From an archaeon (lineage in GTDB: Archaea > B1Sed10-29 > JAJSAI01): 45,488 nucleotides of DNA. Within the stretch, counting starts at the first letter, position 1. Every line of letters starts with the position of its first letter. The notes below the pieces were generated by a model. It did not search any database, was not told the DNA's origin, and worked only from the letters and a program-made list of their open reading frames with translations. This document shows, piece after piece, positions 39,080-45,488 of this stretch. The stretch spans positions 1-45,488 of the forward strand of contig JAJSAI010000025.1 of NCBI GenBank assembly GCA_024274695.1, written 5' to 3'. The translations under genes were made by a program, and so were the position numbers.

Positions 39080-40627
39080 TCACGGACACCCTACCGAGTA
39101 CTTCTGGAAACTGAACCTCATTTCCTGCGGCAGCACGTTCTGTCCGCCGCCAACCCCTCCGTAGTAAACTTGGCTGGCGTTTTCTTTCCCGCACGTTGCC
39201 CACACTCTCGTATAGTAGTAGTCAGCCGGGCTTAACGAGAACGTGACCTCGCCTGTTTCGTTGGTGTAGTACGTCTTTTCGTACCCTGTGAACTTTCTTA
39301 GCGTGATGGCCACATTGTCTAGGGGGTTGTTGTCTGCTCCTACGGCAGTAACGTGGTACTCTATCTTGTCGGATGGCACGCAGTTGAAGATTATCGTGCT
39401 CGGGACAGGGTCGTAGCCCACTCTCGGCAGGGAAACGTTCCACGCCTGGCAGTAGTACTTCTCGCCGTCCGAGGTGGTGCCGTACCCGTAGACCCACGCC
39501 CAACCTGGGGTCATGTTTATCTCGTAAAACCGAGAGTACCAGGGTGGATCGTACCTGAAAGTCTTTGACCCGTCAACAGAGTGCTTGAAATACACTACCC
39601 ACTTTGACAGTAGGGAACTGCTCTGATCTTTCTTGAACTGGACTTTTATCGGGCGCTTGTAAAGGCTGCAGTTCAGTTTAATCCTTTCCCCGCCGTACAG
39701 GTACGTGTTGTACAGTGTGACGTTGTACCTTTCTCCGCAGTAAATGCCCAGCTGGTACTTCAGATGGGGCCAGGTGTAATCACTTGGTATTATCTTGAGT
39801 TTCGCGGTTTTCTTCTCCGTGACGTTCACGTACTCGTACACGCTCTTGTTCACGGAGGCAGTTGCCTTGAAGGTTATGTTCCCTTTAACTTTTTTTTCCG
39901 GTTTTACCGTTACAGTAACCTCTACGAGAGCCCAGCTGGGTATTGCGCTCTGGTTGCCTATAAGCTCCACTGGAATGGAGGGAATGCATTTTACTTCCAC
40001 GGTCTTGCCGAATGGGTCAAAGTCCACTTCCTTCGGGATGCCCACATCCTTCCTATTCTCCCCACAGTCTAGTTTCAGCTTGTAGGGAGCATCGGCCTCT
40101 GAAAGGTCTTTTACCGTGACAACCCCTGAGGGTCCTTTGTACAACAGGCTCCCGTCACGGGAGTACAGTTCTATCGTGCCATTCTCATACGTTTTACCGA
40201 AATGGTCTAATACTCTCACGACAAGATCCATTTTAGCGCCTGTTTCCAGGGGGTTGCATACAACCTCCACTTGAACAGGGGTCTTGTTGGATATTATCAC
40301 CTGTTCCTTCTTTGTCCCTTCATACCCTTCTGGGCACGTTACCGACACCAGGTACGGTTCTTCTGAAGCGGGAAGATCCTTGACGTGCTGAACTTCGTAA
40401 ATGTCCTTGTCAAAAACGTTCTTTTTGCCGTGAGTGATCGTCAGGTGCGCTCCGCCAACAGGACTTCCGTCAGGGGCCTGCACGCTCACCACTATTTCCC
40501 CTTTCACTACTGCCTGCTGGACAGGTTTTTCCTCAGGCTTGGTCTGGTTCCCTTGGGGTCCTGGACCTCCAACGCATCCCAGCACCAGAATAATCAGGGC
40601 CACAATCAATAGGATTGCTTTCTTCAC
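39080..40627 (-). CDS. large secreted lipoprotein with carboxypeptidase-regulatory-like repeats
   Basis: Signal segment AILLIVALIILVLGC with lipobox LVLGC, then ~495 residues outside the cell. At least three beta-sandwich units begin with a pattern like VVSVQAPDGSPVGGAHLTIT, LVVRVLDHFGKTYENGTIEL and HVTAVGADNNPLDNVAITLR, typical of CarboxypepD_reg/Ig-like repeats; each ends in a single cysteine such as VTCPEG, LDCGEN or ATCGKE. Many N-x-S/T sites suggest glycosylation. GTG 40627 is preceded by GGTGAT and a TATA-like box at 40661-40669. Role unknown; structural or adhesive is a guess. Confidence 0.78.
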   Translation of the reverse strand: MKKAILLIVALIILVLGCVGGPGPQGNQTKPEEKPVQQAVVKGEIVVSVQAPDGSPVGGAHLTITHGKKNVFDKDIYEVQHVKDLPASEEPYLVSVTCPEGYEGTKKEQVIISNKTPVQVEVVCNPLETGAKMDLVVRVLDHFGKTYENGTIELYSRDGSLLYKGPSGVVTVKDLSEADAPYKLKLDCGENRKDVGIPKEVDFDPFGKTVEVKCIPSIPVELIGNQSAIPSWALVEVTVTVKPEKKVKGNITFKATASVNKSVYEYVNVTEKKTAKLKIIPSDYTWPHLKYQLGIYCGERYNVTLYNTYLYGGERIKLNCSLYKRPIKVQFKKDQSSSLLSKWVVYFKHSVDGSKTFRYDPPWYSRFYEINMTPGWAWVYGYGTTSDGEKYYCQAWNVSLPRVGYDPVPSTIIFNCVPSDKIEYHVTAVGADNNPLDNVAITLRKFTGYEKTYYTNETGEVTFSLSPADYYYTRVWATCGKENASQVYYGGVGGGQNVLPQEMRFSFQKYSVGCP

Positions 40628-40671
40628 GCGGAATCACCGGATAAGAAGGAAGAAAAGAGCGTATAAAAAGG

Positions 40672-41286
40672 TTACAGGTGCACTTTTCTCGCAGAGGAGA
40701 GGGTCTTGTTAACAAGGTCCTGGAGGTCTATCTTCTTTTCTTCTTCCTCTATTCTTTTGAGTCTTGCCCTGGTGGCCGGCTTGGGGGGCACGATCATACA
40801 ACACGCGGCCGGTCTTATGGAAATATCGTAAGTGCCTATCTCCTTGGCCACCGCGATTATGTCTTCTTTATCCCAGCCTATGAGCGGCCGTATGATCGGG
40901 ACCTTTAACGCAGAGGATTCTGTGTAAATGTTCTGCAGGGTCTGGGAGGCCACCTGCGCAAGGTTTTCTCCGGTTATCAGGAAGTCATACCCTTCCTTCA
41001 GAGCAAGTTCTGAGGCTGTCCTGAACATCATCCTCCTGCAGAGTACGCACTGGAACTTCCTGTCACAGTTTCTGGCGAACTCTGCAAGGTTCTGCCCGTG
41101 AGGGAGCACGTACGCGTGCTTGAACCCCAGCACCCGCATGCAGTCGAGCGCTCGCTCGCGGGTGTCATCCCCTGCGAATGGGAAGTTATCAAAGTATACT
41201 GGCATCTGCTCGTAATCCCTGAGAACGTATGACGCAACCGGAGAATCTATTCCCCCGGATATCAGTGTGAGTGCTCTGGGCCTCAT
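40672..41286 (-). CDS. thiI: stand-alone ThiI-type PP-loop ATP pyrophosphatase
   Basis: This 204-residue protein is the catalytic half of tRNA 4-thiouridine synthase. The PP-loop S10-GGIDSP-16 follows directly after MRPRALTLI, and later ThiI signatures are present: QCVLCRRMM, FLITGENLAQVASQTLQNIY, IRPLIGWDKEDII and ISIRPAACCMIVPPKPATRA. No THUMP domain is attached; a matching THUMP protein with a dead PP-loop is at 11593-12438. The ATG at 41286 forms an ATGA overlap with the Cgi121 gene stop. A thiazole-pathway role is a less likely alternative. Confidence 0.85.
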   Translation of the reverse strand: MRPRALTLISGGIDSPVASYVLRDYEQMPVYFDNFPFAGDDTRERALDCMRVLGFKHAYVLPHGQNLAEFARNCDRKFQCVLCRRMMFRTASELALKEGYDFLITGENLAQVASQTLQNIYTESSALKVPIIRPLIGWDKEDIIAVAKEIGTYDISIRPAACCMIVPPKPATRARLKRIEEEEKKIDLQDLVNKTLSSARKVHL

Positions 41287-41699
41287 GATCTCATCCAAAA
41301 AACTGCTGTTTTTTCCATGGCCTCCAGCAGAATGCTCTTGTCAGGATCGGTGAACAACACCTCTTTTTTGACAAACTCTTTCTTAAATTCTTCCCAAGTC
41401 CTGCTGCAGTCCTCGTTCCAGCAGATGAAGACCGCTTCGTCTCCCTTAACCCTCGCCTTTTCCAGAGCCCTGCTCACTTGACGTTCTCCTGAAAGCCGCA
41501 CCAGAAGCTCCATTTCAGGACTCCGGGAGATATTGTTCTGCTGCTCGAAAGCTTTTAAAACCTCTAGCACGGAATGTTTTGCGTGGGTAGGGCCCGCCAC
41601 AACTTCCGGGCTTACTACCTGCACTAGATTATGGTTTCCTATCCAGTCAGCAAGACCCTGACTGGTCTTCAGGAAAACCTTTTTAACCAAAATGTTCAT
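41283..41699 (-). CDS. cgi121: KEOPS complex subunit Cgi121
   Basis: Subunit of KEOPS, which makes t6A at tRNA position 37; Cgi121 binds the tRNA 3' CCA end and Bud32. The 138-residue protein has SPEVVAGPTHAKHSVLEVLK, NNISRSPEMELLVRLSGERQ and VSRALEKARVKGDEAVFICW, which match the family (ISR...E.LL...SGERQIS.A...). An element at 41716-41731 lies ~25 bases before its ATG. It is co-translated with the PP-loop gene, placing two tRNA-modification functions in one operon. Confidence 0.85.
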   Translation of the reverse strand: MNILVKKVFLKTSQGLADWIGNHNLVQVVSPEVVAGPTHAKHSVLEVLKAFEQQNNISRSPEMELLVRLSGERQVSRALEKARVKGDEAVFICWNEDCSRTWEEFKKEFVKKEVLFTDPDKSILLEAMEKTAVFWMRS

Positions 41700-41715
41700 A
41701 AGAATGCTTACGATC

Positions 41716-41731
41716 CTTTAGAATATTAAAG
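41716..41731. promoter_or_regulatory. near-palindromic promoter element between cgi121 and eS8
   Basis: CTTTAGAATATTAAAG is a near-perfect inverted repeat centred 24-25 bases from the minus-strand ATG (41699) and 27-28 bases from the plus-strand ATG (41752). Both distances are right for a TATA box of a leaderless message, so one site may direct both genes. Inference from spacing and symmetry. Confidence 0.6.
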
Positions 41732-41751
41732 TTTATTGAAAGGGTGTTAGG

Positions 41752-42144
41752 ATGGCAGTATCTCACGCGAGAGACAGGAAGAAGATCACTGGAGGAAGGG
41801 TAGGCAAGAAAAGAGACAAAAGGAAGAGCGAACTGGGAAGAGAGCCCACCATGACAAAGGTCTCGGAAAAGCAGAAAGTGAAGAAAATCAGGGTCAGAGG
41901 CGGGAACGTGAAGGTCAGAGTAATGCACGCCGCTTACGCTAACGTCATGGACCCTGAAACCAAGAAGGCCCAGAAAGTCAAGATACTGACAGAAAAGAGC
42001 AATCCTGCGAACAGGAACTTCGCGAGGAGGAACATACTAACCAAGGGAGCGATAATAGAGACCGAACTGGGGACCGCCAGGATCACCAGCAGGCCCGGAC
42101 AGGACGGCACAGTGAACGCAATCTTGATAGAAAAGAAGGCCTGA
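41752..42144 (+). CDS. rps8e: ribosomal protein eS8
   Basis: Small-subunit protein eS8 of 130 residues with [60 protein letters not shown] and [19 protein letters not shown]. It appears to be monocistronic, with the near-palindromic box at 41716-41731 as promoter and AGGGTG close to the ATG. Confidence 0.97.
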   Translation: MAVSHARDRKKITGGRVGKKRDKRKSELGREPTMTKVSEKQKVKKIRVRGGNVKVRVMHAAYANVMDPETKKAQKVKILTEKSNPANRNFARRNILTKGAIIETELGTARITSRPGQDGTVNAILIEKKA

Positions 42145-42204
42145 ACATCCACTCTCTTTTTCTATGTCTCGCGGCCGAAACCAAAAGGACTGTACGTCAG
42201 AAGA

Positions 42205-43686
42205 TCAGCAGCAGTACCACTCTGTTATCTTGCCTTCAGGCTTGCCGAACGGGTTCCCGTACCTTCTCACGTTCTCTATCATTTTCCTGTTGGCCTCTGT
42301 CTCTATTCCCTTGGACACGAGCTCCTTGCGCTTCCTCAGAATCTCTTCCGAGAGGGTGATGCCTGCAGGGCATGCCTCGTCACATGCCTTGCACAGAGTG
42401 CAGGAGTAGAACGCTTCGAGATCGTCCAGTCTGCCGTGCAGGACAGCCCTCCCTCTTGCGCCTGTTGATTCCAGAAGCTCTGCGAGGTATACCGAACACG
42501 TTTTGCACATCCCGCACTGCACGCACCCGATACTGTTCTTGGATTCAGAGTACTTGGACGAGTCTATTACTTTGCCTGGGTTCATTATCCCTTTAGGGTC
42601 ATATTCTTTCTTCAGCCTTTCCAGCTTCTGCCTACGTTCTTCTGGAACATACTTTACTTTCTTTATCCCGTAACCGTGTTCTCCAGAAGCCAAGCCTCCT
42701 AAGGACCTGACGAGCTCGTGCATTTCTGGGATCAGGTGCTTGTTTTCTTCTGAGAACCGAGGGTGTAGAATACCATACCCGATGTGTGCTGCTGTGGGCA
42801 CATTTCTCTCCAGGAGCCAGCCGAGGACCTTATCTAGCCCGTCTTCAGGGACCCACGGATCTTCTATTATCGTGTATCCTGCTGCCGCCCTGGCTGGTCC
42901 AACGTTTTCCCTGAGCTCTACTAGTTCTTTTAGCCTGTCACGGGTTTCTCCCCTTTCGTCAGCGTACCCTATCAGAAGGTGATGCGCTTCTGGAAGTCCA
43001 ACGAGCTTGCTGGAAATGGGGCACAGGTACTCCATGAAAGTTGCGTGTGGTTTTTCTTTTTTCATCACGGCCAGAAGGTCTGGAATGGATTCGAACTTTA
43101 GCAGGCTCATGCTCTTTTCTTCAAACGCTTCGGCAAGCGCGAGTACTGCTTCAAGGACTACTCCCAACGTTCCCTCTGCACCGCAGAAATCCTTGACCTT
43201 TTCTCCCGAAAGACGCCTGAGCTCTCCTCTGCCGTCCACGATGGTAAGCTCTTTAACCCAGTCAGAGGTCCTGCCGTACTTCATTGCTCTAAGTCCTGCT
43301 GCATCGGTGCTTATCATCCCCCCAATTGTGCATACTTTTTCGCTAGAAGGGATTACTGGAAAGAAGAGGCCATGTGTTCTGGCAAGATGGTTCAGGTCTG
43401 CAAGGATGGTTCCAGCTCCCGCGACCGCTGTTTTTTCTTCTGGAATGATATACACATCGTTTATCCTGCTCAGGTCAACCACTACTCCTGTGGGAACCGC
43501 TCCTCCCGCAAGTCCTGTTCCCGCACCCCGTGGTGTTACTGGGATATCATTCTCGTAGCAGAACCGAACTATTTTCTGCACTTCCTTCTTCTCTTTTGGA
43601 AAGAAGACAAACTGTGCGGGCCTTTCCACTAGGGACGCGTCTGTCCCGTACGTGATTTTTTCTCTCTCCGAGCAAGAGCAGTCCAC
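42205..43686 (-). CDS. GlcD/DLD-type FAD-linked oxidase with C-terminal 4Fe-4S domain
   Basis: A VAO/PCMH-fold flavoprotein that oxidises a 2-hydroxy acid such as D-lactate or glycolate. The FAD domain shows VTPRGAGTGLAGGAVPTGVV, IGGMISTDAAGLRAMKYGRT and CGAEGTLGVVLEAVLAL; the C-terminal flavin-cap ends ASGEHGYG...YDPKGIMNPGK. Residues ~385-450 add two iron-sulfur motifs, CVQCGMCKTC and CTLCKACDEACP. The 493-residue start is GTG 43686, 19 bases after the CCG gene, so the two form a GlcDF-like complex. The substrate cannot be fixed from sequence. Confidence 0.88.
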   Translation of the reverse strand: MDCSCSEREKITYGTDASLVERPAQFVFFPKEKKEVQKIVRFCYENDIPVTPRGAGTGLAGGAVPTGVVVDLSRINDVYIIPEEKTAVAGAGTILADLNHLARTHGLFFPVIPSSEKVCTIGGMISTDAAGLRAMKYGRTSDWVKELTIVDGRGELRRLSGEKVKDFCGAEGTLGVVLEAVLALAEAFEEKSMSLLKFESIPDLLAVMKKEKPHATFMEYLCPISSKLVGLPEAHHLLIGYADERGETRDRLKELVELRENVGPARAAAGYTIIEDPWVPEDGLDKVLGWLLERNVPTAAHIGYGILHPRFSEENKHLIPEMHELVRSLGGLASGEHGYGIKKVKYVPEERRQKLERLKKEYDPKGIMNPGKVIDSSKYSESKNSIGCVQCGMCKTCSVYLAELLESTGARGRAVLHGRLDDLEAFYSCTLCKACDEACPAGITLSEEILRKRKELVSKGIETEANRKMIENVRRYGNPFGKPEGKITEWYCC

Positions 43687-43705
43687 GCCAAGTGATTTCA
43701 GGCGC

Positions 43706-44434
43706 TCAACTTGTTTTTTGCTTAAGCGCGTCCAGGATCACCTCAGAGATTTCTTTCACCTTCAGGTCAGTGTTCTGAGCAGTTTCCTTTAGCTGCAAAT
43801 AGCACATTGGGCATGCGGTGGTGAGAAGTCCTGCCCCAGTCTCTTCTGCCTCATCAATCCTGATCCTACTTACTTGCTTGCTCTTCTCAGGGTAGTTTGA
43901 CCTAAGCCCTCCGCCTCCTCCACAGCACAGGCTGTTTTCTCGTGAGTGCCGCATTTCGATTATTTCGTAGCCGAGTAGTGTCAGGAGTTTTCTGGGGAGA
44001 TCGTACTCGCCAGAGTACCTTCCAAGATGGCAGGGATCATGGAATGTTATCCTACCCTTCTTGGGGAAATCGCTCTCCCGCTCTTCCAGTTTGTCCAGGA
44101 TCTCTCGTAGGATTAGCTTCGGCTGGAACTCAGGGTAGTATTTTTTGAACATCGTGTAGCAGGAGGGACAACTAAACAGAACCGTTTCAACCCCGTATTC
44201 TTTGAGCGTGTTAACGTGCTTCTCCCGGAGTTCCAGGAAGTCTGCCTCGTATCCCGCGTTCAGCACTGGAGACCCGCAACAGTAGAATTCCGGGACTTCA
44301 ATGAACTTGATCTTGAATTTCCTGAGCAGGTTTTCATAGTTTCCCTGTACTTCAGGTAGCACGAATTTTGTCAGGCAACCTGGATAGTATGCTGTTTTTC
44401 CCTTTCCTGAGAGTATCTTTTCCAGCAGGCCCAA
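43706..44434 (-). CDS. CCG-domain iron-sulfur oxidoreductase subunit (GlcF/HdrB-like)
   Basis: Two CCG domains of the heterodisulfide-reductase B/GlcF/LutA type: the first has YPGCLTKFV, EFYCCGSPVLNAGYE and FSCPSCYTMFKKYY, the second HDPCHLGRYSGEYD, LCCGGGGGLRSNYP and ACPMCYLQLKE. The 242 residues carry no ferredoxin domain; that part is fused to the neighbouring flavoprotein instead. It starts 1 base after the thioredoxin-CcdA gene. It probably passes electrons from the FAD subunit to a membrane or soluble acceptor. Confidence 0.88.
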   Translation of the reverse strand: MGLLEKILSGKGKTAYYPGCLTKFVLPEVQGNYENLLRKFKIKFIEVPEFYCCGSPVLNAGYEADFLELREKHVNTLKEYGVETVLFSCPSCYTMFKKYYPEFQPKLILREILDKLEERESDFPKKGRITFHDPCHLGRYSGEYDLPRKLLTLLGYEIIEMRHSRENSLCCGGGGGLRSNYPEKSKQVSRIRIDEAEETGAGLLTTACPMCYLQLKETAQNTDLKVKEISEVILDALKQKTS

Positions 44435-44435
44435 G

Positions 44436-45488
44436 TCACACCACCAGGATTACTGCCGCGAGGATCAACAGTCCTATCCCCATCACGAGCCTGAATTGCT
44501 TCCTGTGGGCTAGCCTGAACTTTTCAATGCTCTGCACGCTCTTGCCTTCCGCCACCGCCAGGGTTATTACTATCAACGGGAGCACGAACACTATGTTATA
44601 GATTATAAGGTATGTTATGAACAGGATGGGGTCTATTCCGCTCGAGACGAGGTATGTTATGATCCCGAGGTACATCATTCCAGAACAGGGGAACTCAACT
44701 ATCGTGACGAAAACGCCTAATACCAGCACGGCGGGTATGCTCATCCTTTTTATGAGGCGCATGACCTTCTGCTTTTGTTTCTCGTTGAGTGCGAATGAGA
44801 CCCCTTTCCCGTACCAGAAGTAGTCTTTTATGTTCACTGCAGCGGCTATTACTATGAATACTGCCACGAGGGTTTTTGCGATTCCCATTATATTCATGGC
44901 AAAGAAGCTGAACTGGTTAACAAGCATCATCGCGCCCGCGAATATTATCAGCCCGATTATGAAGTACGAAACGTAAACGCAGAAAGTGTAGATAGATCCT
45001 AGGATTATCAGATCTCTTTTGCCCGCCTTCATGTTCGTGAGGGTGGCCAGCAGTAGGCCGAGCACGGCCATTATGCAGGGGTTCACTGAATCGGCGAGGC
45101 CTGTGCCTATAACAAGGGCTAAGTCAGAGAGAATGTCTCTTTTTACCGGAGTGACTCCTCCGTTGTGAATGACCTGGGTCTTGTTCCCTTCCTGCACTGT
45201 CTCGTTCTGAGAAGCATTAACAGCAGGCACTGGATTCGGGTTGTTAACCTTGTCTACCACCTGAGAGAGGGTCTCTATTATGGGTTTGTCTCCTTGTATT
45301 ATTGTTCCGTTTCGCCAGTCTCCGCTGAAAACAAGGACTGTGGGAACTCCTGCACCCACGTGATAGTATTCAACCACCTGCAAGAACTTTTCTTGGTTTT
45401 GGGAGTTAAAGTCTAGCATGTATTTTTCAACACTCGCATTTACACTATCCAGCACTCCTGAAGAAAGCACTGCGTGACAGTGAGGGCA
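44436..45488 (-). CDS. thioredoxin domain fused to CcdA/DsbD-like membrane protein (5' end outside window)
   Basis: The frame is open to the window edge: the bases upstream of GTG 45470 encode CPHCHA, a thioredoxin CxxC motif, so the real start lies outside. The visible ~90 residues after it complete a thioredoxin-like fold (NQEKFLQVVEYYHVGAGVPT, VLVFSGDWRNG). Then six hydrophobic helices with the CcdA/DsbD signatures SVNPCIMAVLGLLLATL and VEFPCSGMMYLGIITYL move reducing power across the membrane. The two membrane cysteines are the exchange pair. It is followed directly by the CCG subunit gene, hinting at a redox operon. Confidence 0.88.
   Translation of the reverse strand, partial: CPHCHAVLSSGVLDSVNASVEKYMLDFNSQNQEKFLQVVEYYHVGAGVPTVLVFSGDWRNGTIIQGDKPIIETLSQVVDKVNNPNPVPAVNASQNETVQEGNKTQVIHNGGVTPVKRDILSDLALVIGTGLADSVNPCIMAVLGLLLATLTNMKAGKRDLIILGSIYTFCVYVSYFIIGLIIFAGAMMLVNQFSFFAMNIMGIAKTLVAVFIVIAAAVNIKDYFWYGKGVSFALNEKQKQKVMRLIKRMSIPAVLVLGVFVTIVEFPCSGMMYLGIITYLVSSGIDPILFITYLIIYNIVFVLPLIVITLAVAEGKSVQSIEKFRLAHRKQFRLVMGIGLLILAAVILVV

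Noticed and set aside
42145-42204. Small gap after eS8 as a possible RNA gene
   Set aside because: The 60-base convergent gap has no tRNA-like or stable stem that I can support.
1-45488. Mobile elements, CRISPR arrays, prophage or defence islands
   Set aside because: No transposase, integrase, Cas, restriction or phage structural motifs were seen, and coding is continuous with housekeeping genes.

Overview
The window is a densely coded stretch of an archaeal chromosome of moderate G+C. The archaeal assignment rests on topoisomerase VI, PAN, the archaeal/eukaryotic-type ribosomal proteins eL21, eS8, P0 and P1/L12, RpoF, Spt5, a TBP-family protein, chromosomal protein MC1, KEOPS subunit Cgi121 and archaeosine-synthesis domains. 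FtsZ, the many unrecognised small proteins and several split or pared-down information-processing genes would fit a DPANN-type or other poorly sampled uncultivated lineage. That placement is inference. I see no insertion sequence, integrase, CRISPR array or prophage, and no non-coding stretch reaches 300 bases; the largest gap is about 160 bases (22083-22239).

Layout. 1-2168: topoisomerase VI B (3' end) and A, then a small DUF1699-like/HTH protein. 2165-5319: a three-repeat unknown protein, tRNA-Asn, a secreted beta-helix (NosD-type) protein and a methyltransferase. 10064 down to 5369 (minus strand): one long operon, eL21-RpoF-DUF655-KsgA-(RaSEA+ArcS-core fusion)-unknown-GNAT-unknown. 10143-14124: a membrane protein, a single-repeat TBP behind three stacked TATA boxes, an unknown acidic protein, a THUMP protein with a ruined PP-loop half, PAN and an unknown. 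14169-22082: AlaS, DUF72, several envelope proteins, a degenerate DRG-like protein and MC1 with a histone-H1-like tail. 22240-32544: PEBP lipoprotein, UPF0282 metallo-hydrolase, three divergent kinase-like proteins, NSUN m5C methyltransferase with a separate PUA protein, Hsp20, two membrane proteins, tRNA-Thr overlapping a Nudix gene, and DUF457. 32620-37978: adk-ftsZ-secE-spt5-L11-L1-P0-L12. 37993-45488: threonine synthase, a large lipoprotein, a free-standing ThiI PP-loop domain with Cgi121, eS8, a GlcD-type FAD oxidase with a CCG iron-sulfur subunit, and a thioredoxin-CcdA fusion running off the edge.

Themes. RNA modification is prominent: archaeosine (G15), 4-thiouridine (U8), t6A (KEOPS), m5C and rRNA dimethyl-A, and several of these enzymes are fused or split in unusual ways. 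Chromatin and transcription is the second theme: a half-size TBP, MC1 with a lysine tail, Spt5 and RpoF. Many first-of-operon genes have a TATA-like box about 25-30 bases before the start codon and no clear leader, which suggests leaderless mRNAs; most operon-internal genes use Shine-Dalgarno sites or ATGA overlaps. The most striking object is the 114-residue TBP homologue with only one of the two TBP repeats.
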